11,195 bases of DNA, from contig CAMFQI010000011.1 in assembly GCA_945980015.1 (NCBI GenBank), positions 1 through 11,195 of the forward strand, read 5' to 3'. The position numbers and the translations under genes are program-made. The stretch is from an uncultured Eubacterium sp. Its GTDB lineage: Bacteria > Bacillota > Clostridia > Oscillospirales > Acutalibacteraceae. The notes under the pieces were generated by a model that searched no databases, was not told the origin of the DNA, and was given only the letters and a program-made list of their open reading frames with translations. Shown here piece after piece: positions 1 through 6,121 of the stretch. The stretch's first letter is position 1. Every line of letters starts with the position of its first letter.

Positions 1-66
1 GTAAAGTGCGAAAGTCAATGACCACAATATATAGATTGAATTGGCACTATTACTTGAATATGCAAA

Positions 67-86
67 TTACTCTTTGTGCAAAGTAA
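67..86. promoter_or_regulatory. Short imperfect palindrome upstream of the -35 box
   Basis: CTTTG (72-76) and CAAAG (79-83) flank a 2-nt centre. The symmetry continues outward as TTAC on the left and GTAA on the right if two bases are allowed to bulge. It lies about 27 nt upstream of the -35 box, where an activator could bind. Nothing else is visible in 1-109, and the element may be chance in AT-rich DNA. Confidence 0.2.
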
Positions 87-109
87 CCAAAAAATCATAT
101 CGTCATTAT

Positions 110-137
110 TTGACTCATTGTGAATTAGTGCTATAAT
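110..137 (+). promoter_or_regulatory. Sigma-A-type promoter of the 3D-domain protein gene
   Basis: The -35 box TTGACT (110-115) and -10 box TATAAT (132-137) are separated by 16 nt. A TG at 129-130 gives an extended -10 (TGCTATAAT). This predicts a start of transcription near 143-145 and an untranslated leader of about 80 nt before the ATG at 224. The match to the housekeeping consensus is very good, so the gene is probably expressed in vegetative cells and well transcribed. Confidence 0.8.
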
Positions 138-223
138 AGGCTTCGTTTTGAGGCAATGCTATATGCGTAAGCAAAATTTTCTAGTGTTTACACCGAAGGC
201 TTGCCAAGAAAGGGAGATATAAG

Positions 224-1456
224 ATGACTAACCAATCAAATGCAGTCAAGCGTAATTTCAGACGCTTTCTGCTCGTGGTGACGGCAGTCGTTTTCTTCGT
301 AACGATTTTTGTAAATACCGCTTATGCGGATTCTGCAAAGAAGTATGATGTTACAATCGTTGACGGACAAAGAAGCTTTGCAGTTACTACAACTGAGACG
401 GAACCTATCGAAATTCTCAATGAAGCAGGAATTACCGTTACGACCGACGATAAGCTCGACATTACAGGCTTTGTTCAGTCAAAGGGCGGCGTAATAGTAA
501 TTGACAGGTTTAACAGGATTTATTTGGAAATCAAGGACGCTATCACAGTGTACGGAGTATATTCCGATACGGTGGAAGAGGCTCTTGAAGAGGTCGGATT
601 TTTTGTCGGAGAAAACGACAGAATTAATTACAGTCTTGACGAGGCAATAACGGACGGTATGGTAATTCGCCTTGAAAATGCGGCGTATATAACCATTTAT
701 GCCGATGGCCAAAGCAATGAATATGCAATGCTCGGCGGTACGGTTGAGGATTTGCTCGGTATTGCAGGCGTTGAGCTGGGAAATGATGACTATACCTCGC
801 CGTCACTCGATACCGCTATTGAGGACGGACTGAGCGTAAACGTTTACCGTGTTGAGTACAAGGAAGAAACGGTAAGCGAGGAAATTAAGTACTCTACCGA
901 AAAAATCGACGACAGCTCTATGGAAATCGGCACGCAGTCGGTTGTCAGAAGCGGCGTTAACGGTAAGGCAGACGTAACCTACAAGGTTAAGTATGTTAAC
1001 GGCGAGTACGATTCAAGAACTGAAATTTCAAGAAATGTTACGCAGATGCCGACAAGCGAGCAAATCAAGGTCGGCACAAAAATCTCCGAGGGCTATTACG
1101 ATGTTGAGCCAAACGGAGTTACCTCTTGGAAAGGCTACAATATCGGCGACACAATAAGCGGCAGATATTCTCATTACTGCGCTTGCTCAAAGTGTAACGG
1201 CAATTCGAGAGGTATTACAACCTCAGGCCTTAGGGTACAAAACGGTATGGCAGACCCGCATTATGTTGCGTGCAACTGGTTGCCGCTCGGCTCGGTAATA
1301 AACGTTGACGGACAGAATTACACCGTTGCCGACAGAGGCGGAAGCGGTTTGTCGAAAAAGGGAAGAATAGATATTTTTACACCTCAGGGACACGCAATGT
1401 GCTATCAGCTCGGCGTTGGAGGATGTACAATAAAAATCGTTCGTCTCGGCTGGTAA
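224..1456 (+). CDS. Secreted cell-wall protein with DUF348 repeats, G5 domain and C-terminal 3D domain (YabE-like)
   Basis: The protein has 410 residues. A basic N-terminus and hydrophobic segment (about 14-33) followed by AYA|D make a signal peptide with likely cleavage after residue 35. Three DUF348-type modules follow (about 41-80, 97-153 and 154-210), then a G5-like module (about 211-286) and a 3D domain (about 305-410). This is the same order as Bacillus YabE, at slightly shorter length. The 3D domain holds a cysteine cluster (YCACSKCNG; C319, C321, C324), the PLGS turn (354-357), D370 in ADRGG and D383 in RIDIF. In the family, 3D domains form a double-psi beta-barrel related to lytic transglycosylases, so a peptidoglycan remodelling role outside the cell is likely. 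The position that is usually the first of the three conserved Asp is Asn351 here. The start is supported by AGGGAG at 211-216, 7 nt upstream. It is monocistronic, with its own promoter and terminator. Confidence 0.9.
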   Translation: MTNQSNAVKRNFRRFLLVVTAVVFFVTIFVNTAYADSAKKYDVTIVDGQRSFAVTTTETEPIEILNEAGITVTTDDKLDITGFVQSKGGVIVIDRFNRIYLEIKDAITVYGVYSDTVEEALEEVGFFVGENDRINYSLDEAITDGMVIRLENAAYITIYADGQSNEYAMLGGTVEDLLGIAGVELGNDDYTSPSLDTAIEDGLSVNVYRVEYKEETVSEEIKYSTEKIDDSSMEIGTQSVVRSGVNGKADVTYKVKYVNGEYDSRTEISRNVTQMPTSEQIKVGTKISEGYYDVEPNGVTSWKGYNIGDTISGRYSHYCACSKCNGNSRGITTSGLRVQNGMADPHYVACNWLPLGSVINVDGQNYTVADRGGSGLSKKGRIDIFTPQGHAMCYQLGVGGCTIKIVRLGW

Positions 1457-1468
1457 ACAGAATAACAG

Positions 1469-1505
1469 ACAGCGTCGGAGTATGCACTCATTGACGCTGT
1501 TTTTT
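1469..1505 (+). terminator. Rho-independent terminator after the 3D-domain gene
   Basis: ACAGCGTC (1469-1476) pairs perfectly with GACGCTGT (1493-1500). An inner helix GAGT/ACTC (1478-1481 with 1486-1489) closes the loop. A run of T follows directly (1500-1505, then ATTTT). The 3' arm also contains TTGACG (1491-1496), a candidate -35 box for the next gene. Confidence 0.9.
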
Positions 1506-1518
1506 ATTTTGTAATAAT
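1491..1518 (+). promoter_or_regulatory. Candidate promoter of the corA-yqfCD group, overlapping the terminator
   Basis: TTGACG (1491-1496) and AATAAT (1513-1518) each match the sigma-A hexamers at five of six positions, with a 16-nt spacer. The -35 lies in the 3' arm of the preceding terminator hairpin and the T-run forms part of the spacer. Transcription would start near 1525, giving a leader of about 30 nt. Confidence 0.45.
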
Positions 1519-1545
1519 CCCTGTGTATTTGAGGGATAATATTAC
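1511..1545. repeat. Inverted repeat over the -10 and start region of corA
   Basis: GTAATAATCCC (1511-1521) pairs with GGGAT (1533-1537) and TATTAC (1540-1545), with AA bulged out on the right. This is 11 pairs around an 11-nt centre. The left arm covers the candidate -10 box and the right arm ends immediately before the ribosome binding site AAGGTGG. It could be a repressor operator. As RNA only the right arm would be present if transcription starts near 1525, but the full hairpin would form in read-through transcripts. Confidence 0.45.
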
Positions 1546-1552
1546 AAGGTGG
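1546..1552 (+). promoter_or_regulatory. Ribosome binding site that fixes the corA start
   Basis: AAGGTGG ends 4 nt before the ATG at 1557, but only 1 nt before an in-frame TTG at 1554. The ATG is therefore the better start. The same close GGTGA-type spacing recurs before yqfC and uxuB. Confidence 0.6.
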
Positions 1553-1556
1553 TTTG

Positions 1557-2456
1557 ATGTACTATGTTTTTGACGATGAGCCGATGTCCGTCAGCCTTGA
1601 CGAAACCGACGCTTCACGCCTTACCTTTGCGTACGTTTCGCTAAACGAGATACAGAGTGCGGCTTCGTATTTTTCGCTTCCCGAAAATACCGTGAGCCGC
1701 ATAAACTGTGCCGACGGCTTTTCGCAGGAGGTATGGGCATACGATGATTGCGTTTTTTCTATTTTGAGCTTAGGCGGTACGCAGCTTGCGGTTTTTGTGA
1801 GAAAAAATTTGTTCCTCGTTGTGCCTATTTCTGACGAGCTTCACGAAATTCGTGATATTTGTATTTTGCCGTCAAGAATAGAGGACGTCTCACTTGAAAG
1901 GCTTATCTATATTTTTTTCGACAGGCTCATTACCTCGCAGTCGAGATGCGCCTCAACGCTCCGCCGCAGTATTGACAGTATGGAAAAGCAGCTTTTGTCG
2001 GGGACGGATATGAGGGATTTCAATTTTGATTTGTTTAAGCTCAAGCAGGATTTGTCGGAGCTTTATAACGGCTATGACAGATTACTTGACTTGCTTTCTC
2101 TTTTTGTGAATGACGAGGAGAATACGCTTGAGCTAAAAAATTCAAGGCGTATCGGTCAGCTTTGTGAACGCTCGTGCAGACTGAAGGATAATGTCAAAAT
2201 GCTTTGCGACAGCGTTGTTCATTTGCGAGACGCTTATCAGTCGAGCATTGATTTGAGGCTCAATCAAACGATGAAAATTTTCACAGTATTCACCGTGATT
2301 TTTTCTCCGCTGTCGTTTATAACCGGCTGGTACGGTATGAATTTCAAATATATGCCCGAGCTTTCTTCACGCTTCGGATATATCGGAGTCGGAGTTGCCG
2401 TTGTTTGCGTTGCGGCGGTTTTGCTTGCGTGGTTCAAGCATAAAAGGTGGATTTAA
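1557..2456 (+). CDS. corA: CorA-family magnesium/divalent cation transporter
   Basis: The protein has 299 residues, close to the usual CorA length of a little over 300. The N-terminal two thirds are a soluble domain, with a long charged helical stretch (about 110-240) that fits the CorA funnel and stalk helix. Two transmembrane segments lie at the C-terminus (about 241-259 and 273-292). The signature GMN is at 260-262 (WYGMNF), followed by MPEL (266-269). The short tail is basic (KHKRWI). In the family, five subunits form a channel-like importer for Mg2+ (also Co2+ and Ni2+) in the cytoplasmic membrane. An in-frame TTG at 1554 is a less likely start. The gene lies 24 nt upstream of yqfC with no terminator between, so the two may share a transcript. 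Exact ion preference cannot be read from the sequence. Confidence 0.93.
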   Translation: MYYVFDDEPMSVSLDETDASRLTFAYVSLNEIQSAASYFSLPENTVSRINCADGFSQEVWAYDDCVFSILSLGGTQLAVFVRKNLFLVVPISDELHEIRDICILPSRIEDVSLERLIYIFFDRLITSQSRCASTLRRSIDSMEKQLLSGTDMRDFNFDLFKLKQDLSELYNGYDRLLDLLSLFVNDEENTLELKNSRRIGQLCERSCRLKDNVKMLCDSVVHLRDAYQSSIDLRLNQTMKIFTVFTVIFSPLSFITGWYGMNFKYMPELSSRFGYIGVGVAVVCVAAVLLAWFKHKRWI

Positions 2457-2480
2457 TTCATATTATTCTACGGTGATAGT

Positions 2481-2735
2481 ATGAAGAAAAAATCCTTGTC
2501 CTGCGATACGGTAGTCGGCTATACAGCTTGCTCTCATATTCATCTTGTCGGCTCGGGACAATGCGTAATCGACGGCTTAAAGGGAGTAAAGCAGTATACC
2601 GCCGAAAGCATTGTTATTGATGTCGGAGCGTATTGCGTTCATATCGTCGGTGCGGGACTTTGCATAAATGAATTTTCACCCGAGGGTGCGATAATCGAGG
2701 GCGATATTCTGTGCTTGGAGCTTGAAAATGCTTAA
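2481..2735 (+). CDS. yqfC: Sporulation protein YqfC (YabP/YqfC family)
   Basis: This small protein of 84 residues lacks a signal peptide or transmembrane segment. It has the beta-rich YabP/YqfC pattern: a central 'hVGSGQCVIDGLKGV' stretch (22-36) and a C-terminal 'G.L.i.ef.pegaiIeGdI' stretch (about 59-76). The Bacillus family members are slightly longer, at around 90 residues. They belong to the mother-cell sporulation programme, where YqfC is encoded next to YqfD. Six cysteines (C8, C17, C28, C52, C61, C78) are many for so small a protein. The ATG at 2481 is preceded by GGTGA at 2472-2476. The last 8 nt overlap the start of yqfD, which supports translational coupling. The identification rests as much on the neighbour as on the sequence. 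Confidence 0.88.
   Translation: MKKKSLSCDTVVGYTACSHIHLVGSGQCVIDGLKGVKQYTAESIVIDVGAYCVHIVGAGLCINEFSPEGAIIEGDILCLELENA
2717..2720 (+). promoter_or_regulatory. Ribosome binding site that fixes the yqfD start inside yqfC
   Basis: GGAG lies 7 nt before ATG 2728, within the last codons of yqfC. An in-frame TTG at 2722 lies only 1 nt after it and is rejected as the start. Confidence 0.6.
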
Positions 2736-3903
2736 TTCAATAGTTCGCTTTTTTATCGGCTACGTCACCTTTTCGTTTAATAAGGGCTTTAGCGACGACT
2801 TTTTGAATGACTGCTTTAGGTCGGGCATTGCGCTTCGTAATGTCAGAATGAAAGGCGAAACGCTTTTTGCCGACTGCACGGTGAGTGAATATATGAGGCT
2901 TCACAGAATTGCATATTCACACGGCGGCGTTGTTAAAATCGAAAAACGTAAGGGAGTAATACCGGCTCTTTCGAGATATTCCGACAGAGTGGGGCTTGCC
3001 GTAGGGGTATTTATTTGTATAATTTTGTTTTGCTTGCTGTCCGGATTTGTTTGGAATATCGAAATTGTCGGAAACGAAAGGCTGAGCCAAGATGAAATTT
3101 CGCAGTTTTTGGAGCAAAACGGCTTTTTTGAGGGTGTGTATTGGAGGAGCGTTGATAAGAATGTTCTTGAGGATTTGATGATGGAGGGCTTCGACGAAAT
3201 TGCATGGGCTCATATTAATCGCTTCGGAACAACTGCAAGGGTGGAAATTGAGGAAGGCACCGCAAAGCCGAAAATCACGGATAATGAGGGATGCGCCAAC
3301 CTAAAAGCAAAAAAGGACGGCGTTATCGTTTCGGCAGTTACATACGAGGGCTGGCAGACTGTCGGCGTAGGCGAAAGCGTCAAAGCTGGTGATATTCTTG
3401 TCAGCGGCGTTTACGAAAGTGAACAAACGAAGCAAAATCTTTTTGTTCACGCAAGAGGCGATTTTATTGCCTGCGTGGAGGAAAAGGTTGATTATACCGT
3501 TTTAAGACAGGAAAAGCGTAAGGCGTATTATCGTGATTTAACCTTGCGTTCAATTTATTTTTTCGGTCTTAAAATTCCGCTTTATGTCGGTCGTCTGCCT
3601 AAGCAGAATTCCGATATTTCAAGACGGGTAAGCCATATTCAAATCAACGGCGAGAGCGTTCCCGTCGGTATTATTACTTATGACGTTCGGCTTTATAAAG
3701 TCGAGGACTATACTATGACCGACAGCGAGCTGAATGAAAAAATCAACTCCTCTCTCAAACAAATGCTTGATGATGAATATGGCGAGGACAATATTCTTTC
3801 ACGTGATATAAGTATTAGCCTAGAATCCGATTCGGCTCGTGCCGTGGGTAGTATTAAGGTTTTGGAAAATATTGGCGAGGAAGTAATCATTCAAAAAGAG
3901 TAA
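2728..3903 (+). CDS. yqfD: Sporulation protein YqfD
   Basis: The protein has 391 residues, close to the usual YqfD length of just under 400. It begins with a short amphipathic/hydrophobic stretch (about 5-18) and a soluble region. A single strong transmembrane helix follows (about 88-108). The typical WNIEIVGNERLS segment (109-120) comes just after the membrane. It resembles the start of a POTRA/FtsQ-like fold and leads into a beta-rich extracytoplasmic domain up to the C-terminus. Residues 213-228 (GVGESVKAGDILVSGV) look like a biotinyl/lipoyl-hammerhead turn, as in the family. In Bacillus, yqfD lies in the sporulation regulon of the mother cell and is needed for efficient spore formation. 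Its molecular function is not settled. It overlaps yqfC by 8 nt. In many Firmicutes phoH, ybeY and era follow; here uxuA follows instead. Confidence 0.92.
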   Translation: MLNSIVRFFIGYVTFSFNKGFSDDFLNDCFRSGIALRNVRMKGETLFADCTVSEYMRLHRIAYSHGGVVKIEKRKGVIPALSRYSDRVGLAVGVFICIILFCLLSGFVWNIEIVGNERLSQDEISQFLEQNGFFEGVYWRSVDKNVLEDLMMEGFDEIAWAHINRFGTTARVEIEEGTAKPKITDNEGCANLKAKKDGVIVSAVTYEGWQTVGVGESVKAGDILVSGVYESEQTKQNLFVHARGDFIACVEEKVDYTVLRQEKRKAYYRDLTLRSIYFFGLKIPLYVGRLPKQNSDISRRVSHIQINGESVPVGIITYDVRLYKVEDYTMTDSELNEKINSSLKQMLDDEYGEDNILSRDISISLESDSARAVGSIKVLENIGEEVIIQKE

Positions 3904-3913
3904 TAATTTACTG

Positions 3914-3942
3914 TTGAACATTATTTGAAAGTATGGTAAAAT
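3914..3942 (+). promoter_or_regulatory. Sigma-A-type promoter of uxuAB
   Basis: The -35 box TTGAAC (3914-3919) and -10 box TAAAAT (3937-3942) have the ideal 17-nt spacer. TG at 3934-3935 gives an extended -10. Transcription would start near 3949, only about 12 nt before the ribosome binding site. AATTTAC (3905-3911) and GTAAAATT (3936-3943) are near-inverted copies flanking the spacer and could hold a repressor site, but this is weak. No clear CcpA (cre) site is visible. Confidence 0.75.
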
Positions 3943-3960
3943 TAGTTGAATAATAAAATT

Positions 3961-3967
3961 AAGGAGG
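3961..3967 (+). promoter_or_regulatory. Strong ribosome binding site that fixes the uxuA start
   Basis: AAGGAGG lies 7 nt before ATG 3975. An in-frame TTG at 3969 is only 1 nt from it and is rejected. The resulting N-terminus MQMTFRWFG fits the family, in which the protein begins close to TFRW. Confidence 0.8.
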
Positions 3968-3974
3968 TTTGTCT

Positions 3975-5039
3975 ATGCAAATGACTTTTCGTTGGTTTGG
4001 CAAGGAGAAGGATACTGTTTCTCTTGAACAAATCAAGCAAATACCGAATGTTGTCGGCGTTGTTCCTGCGCTTCACGATTTGCCGGCGGGCGAGACGTGG
4101 ACTATGGACAGAGTTCAGGCAATGTATGACGAGATTACAGCCGCAGGACTTACTATGGAATGTATCGAGAGCGTGAATGTTCACGAGGACATCAAAATCG
4201 GCTTGCCTACCAGAGACAAGTATATCGAAAATTATAAGACTTCTATCCGCAATCTTGCAAAGGTCGGCGTTAAGGTTATATGCTATAACTTTATGCCTGT
4301 TTTTGACTGGACAAGAACGGATTTGTATATGCCGCTTGAGGACGGCTCGACCTGTCTGTGCTACGACGGTAAGCAGGTTGAGGGTAAGTCGCCCGAGGAT
4401 ATGTTCAAGGAGATAGACGATAATTCAAACGGCTATGCAATGCCCGGCTGGGAAACCGAAAGAATGGGTGAAATCAAGGAGCTGTTTGAAAAATACAAGG
4501 GCGTTACCGCAGATGATTTGTGGGAAAATCTTAAATATTTTCTTGAAGCAATTATGCCTGTTTGCGAGGAATGTGACGTAAAAATGGCTATTCATCCGGA
4601 CGATCCGCCCTGGAGCATTTTCGGTCTTCCTCGTATAATCACAGGCAAGGACGCTATCGAAAAGCTGCTTAATATGGTGCCGTCAAAGTATAACGGAATT
4701 ACTCTTTGTACAGGCTCATTGGGTGCAAGCCCTAATAACGATATGGTTGAGATTATTAAGACGGCGAAGGACAGAATTTATTTTGCTCATCTTCGTAATG
4801 TACAGATTAATAATCAATGGTTTAATGAAACCTCTCACGAAAGTAACGCAGGCTCGCTTGATATGTACGAGATTGTAAAGGCGTTGCAGGAGGTTGGATT
4901 TGACGGCTATATCCGTCCCGACCACGGCAGAATGATTTGGGGCGAGGTTGCAAGACCGGGTTACGGACTTTTCGACAGAGCACTCGGCGTTTCGTATCTC
5001 AACGGACTTTGGGAAGCAGTTGAAAAAAGCAGAAAATAA
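3975..5039 (+). CDS. uxuA: D-mannonate dehydratase UxuA
   Basis: The protein has 354 residues, close to the Bacillus enzyme at about 360. The whole sequence follows the UxuA pattern: TFRWFG (4-9), ESVNVHE (65-71), VICYNFMPVFDWTRTD (101-116), HPDDPPW (207-213), CTGS (245-248), HLRN (272-275) and RPDHGR (314-319). The His, Cys and Asp in the last four motifs form the divalent metal site of this xylose isomerase-like TIM barrel. The enzyme dehydrates D-mannonate to 2-keto-3-deoxy-D-gluconate (EC 4.2.1.8) in the cytoplasm, during use of D-glucuronate. It is the first gene of a two-gene unit, with uxuB 27 nt downstream. No key residue is missing and confidence is high. Confidence 0.96.
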   Translation: MQMTFRWFGKEKDTVSLEQIKQIPNVVGVVPALHDLPAGETWTMDRVQAMYDEITAAGLTMECIESVNVHEDIKIGLPTRDKYIENYKTSIRNLAKVGVKVICYNFMPVFDWTRTDLYMPLEDGSTCLCYDGKQVEGKSPEDMFKEIDDNSNGYAMPGWETERMGEIKELFEKYKGVTADDLWENLKYFLEAIMPVCEECDVKMAIHPDDPPWSIFGLPRIITGKDAIEKLLNMVPSKYNGITLCTGSLGASPNNDMVEIIKTAKDRIYFAHLRNVQINNQWFNETSHESNAGSLDMYEIVKALQEVGFDGYIRPDHGRMIWGEVARPGYGLFDRALGVSYLNGLWEAVEKSRK

Positions 5040-5066
5040 AAATCAGATTGTAAAAAAGGTGATATT

Positions 5067-5915
5067 ATGACACACGAAAATTTGAAGGGCAGAGTTGCAG
5101 TTGTAACAGGCGGCGGCGGAGTTCTTTGCGGAAGCTTTGCAAAAACTCTTGCAAAACAGGGCTGCAAGGTTGCCGTGCTTGATTTGAACGAAGAAGCGGC
5201 GCAAAAATGTGCCGACGAAATTATTGCCGACGGCGGCGAGGCTATTGCGGTAGGCTGTAATGTTTTGGAGCCTGAGTCAATGCAAAATGCAAGAGATATT
5301 ATTGCTGAAAAGCTCGGCACCTGCGACATTCTTCTTAACGGTGCAGGCGGTAATAATCCAAAGGGAACGACCACAAAGGACACTCTTGAAAAGATTGACC
5401 TTGTTCAAAAGGACGAGAATATCAAAACATTTTTCGACCTTGACCCCAACGGCATTTCATTTGTGTTCAATTTGAACTTCCTCGGAACTCTTATTCCTAC
5501 ACAGGTTTTTGCAAGGGATATGGTAGAAAAGGATAACGCCTGCATAGTTATGGTGACTTCAATGAACGCATTTCGTCCGCTTACACGTATTCCTGCGTAT
5601 TCTGCGGCAAAGGCGGCTGTTAAGAACTTTACCGAGTGGATGGCTGTGCATTTTGCACCGATGGGCATAAGAGTAAACGCTATCGCACCGGGATTTTTCT
5701 CAACAAAGCAGAATGCGACTCTTCTTTGGAACGAGGACGGCACTCCGACTGCACGTACGGAAAAAATCCTTGCCGCAACTCCGATGGACCGCTTCGGCGA
5801 ACCCGAGGAGCTTGACGGAACGCTTCTGTTCCTTTGTGACGAAGCATATTCAGGCTTCATTACCGGCGTAAACATTCCGGTTGACGGCGGCTTCAACGCT
5901 TACTCCGGCGTATAA
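5067..5915 (+). CDS. uxuB: SDR-family D-mannonate oxidoreductase (fructuronate reductase), Bacillus UxuB/YjmF type
   Basis: The protein has 282 residues, a classical short-chain dehydrogenase length. The Rossmann motif is TGGGGVLCG (14-22). D39 at the end of the second strand (AVLDL) suggests NAD(H) preference. NGAGG (91-95), Ser165 and Tyr178-x-x-x-Lys182 complete the active site, with PG at 208-209. A family-typical insertion (about 97-130) follows the NAG motif. In Bacillus the equivalent SDR gene lies beside uxuA and interconverts D-fructuronate and D-mannonate (EC 1.1.1.57). It is unrelated to the longer E. coli UxuB. Close relatives include other sugar-acid SDRs (gluconate 5-dehydrogenase and similar), so the substrate call depends on the uxuA neighbour. 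The AAGGTGAT at 5056-5063 is a good ribosome binding site. A terminator follows, so the operon ends here. Confidence 0.9.
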   Translation: MTHENLKGRVAVVTGGGGVLCGSFAKTLAKQGCKVAVLDLNEEAAQKCADEIIADGGEAIAVGCNVLEPESMQNARDIIAEKLGTCDILLNGAGGNNPKGTTTKDTLEKIDLVQKDENIKTFFDLDPNGISFVFNLNFLGTLIPTQVFARDMVEKDNACIVMVTSMNAFRPLTRIPAYSAAKAAVKNFTEWMAVHFAPMGIRVNAIAPGFFSTKQNATLLWNEDGTPTARTEKILAATPMDRFGEPEELDGTLLFLCDEAYSGFITGVNIPVDGGFNAYSGV

Positions 5916-5936
5916 GATAAACTGAAAATAAATAGG

Positions 5937-5975
5937 ATAAATGTTGGGGTGAAAGCTCCGACATTTATTTCTTTT
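5937..5975 (+). terminator. Rho-independent terminator after uxuAB
   Basis: Bases 5937-5949 pair with 5956-5968 in a 13-bp helix (outer part ATAAATGT/ACATTTAT, inner part with two G-T wobbles) around the loop TGAAAG. TTTCTTTT follows. It closes the uxuAB unit and separates it from the next operon. Confidence 0.85.
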
Positions 5976-6033
5976 GCAAATAATCGCAATATAGCAGATT
6001 TTCTAAATAATACAGCATAATTTTGAGATGGCT

Positions 6034-6082
6034 AAATTCCCATTATACGCCTTATCCGGCTACAATAAGGCGTTAGGAATTT
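6034..6082. repeat. Two-part hairpin with an enterobacterial-REP-like half
   Basis: ACGCCTTAT (6047-6055) pairs perfectly with ATAAGGCGT (6065-6073) around CCGGCTACA. Outside an internal loop, AAATTCC (6034-6040) pairs with GGAATTT (6076-6082), giving 16 pairs in all. T-rich sequence follows (TTTTT at 6080-6084). It may be a second terminator, an operator, a leader structure or a small dispersed repeat. The text at 6047-6064 also resembles half of the E. coli REP element. The rest of the intergenic stretch 5976-6112 shows nothing clear. Confidence 0.7.
6037..6066 (+). promoter_or_regulatory. Weak candidate promoter of the phosphoesterase-GH36-DUF5054 operon
   Basis: TTCCCA (6037-6042) and TACAAT (6061-6066) are separated by 18 nt and match the sigma-A boxes at four and five positions. 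The -10 lies in the loop and 3' arm of the hairpin, so a protein bound to the palindrome would block it. No better promoter was seen between 5976 and 6112, although the preceding terminator implies that one must exist nearby. Confidence 0.25.
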
Positions 6083-6121
6083 TTAATAATACTATTTGTA
6101 GTCGGAAAGGCTATGGGAATT

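Noticed and set aside
3..86. Open frame from the left edge of the window to a TAA at 84-86, possibly the tail of an upstream gene.
   Set aside because: Only 27 codons, with no recognisable protein pattern, and it cannot be judged without the sequence to the left.
143..223. A known c-di-AMP (ydaO) or c-di-GMP riboswitch before the cell-wall gene.
   Set aside because: The leader of about 80 nt is too short and lacks the conserved G-rich core segments of those classes.
2438..2466. Sigma-E-like promoter for yqfCD: GCATAAA (2438-2444), 14 nt, CATATTAT (2459-2466).
   Set aside because: The geometry is attractive for a sporulation gene, but transcription would start near 2473 and cut into the ribosome binding site GGTGA at 2472-2476. 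The -35 match is also limited to ATA.
3905..3974. CcpA cre site or UxuR/ExuR-type operator before uxuA.
   Set aside because: No segment fits the cre consensus, and the only symmetry (AATTTAC/GTAAAATT) is short and AT-rich, so it is noted only in the promoter entry.
4961..5383. 140-codon open frame on the minus strand across the uxuA-uxuB junction, and a 163-codon one at 5405-5896.
   Set aside because: They are antisense to clearly recognised uxuA and uxuB, have no family-like sequence, and arise from the codon pattern of the true genes.
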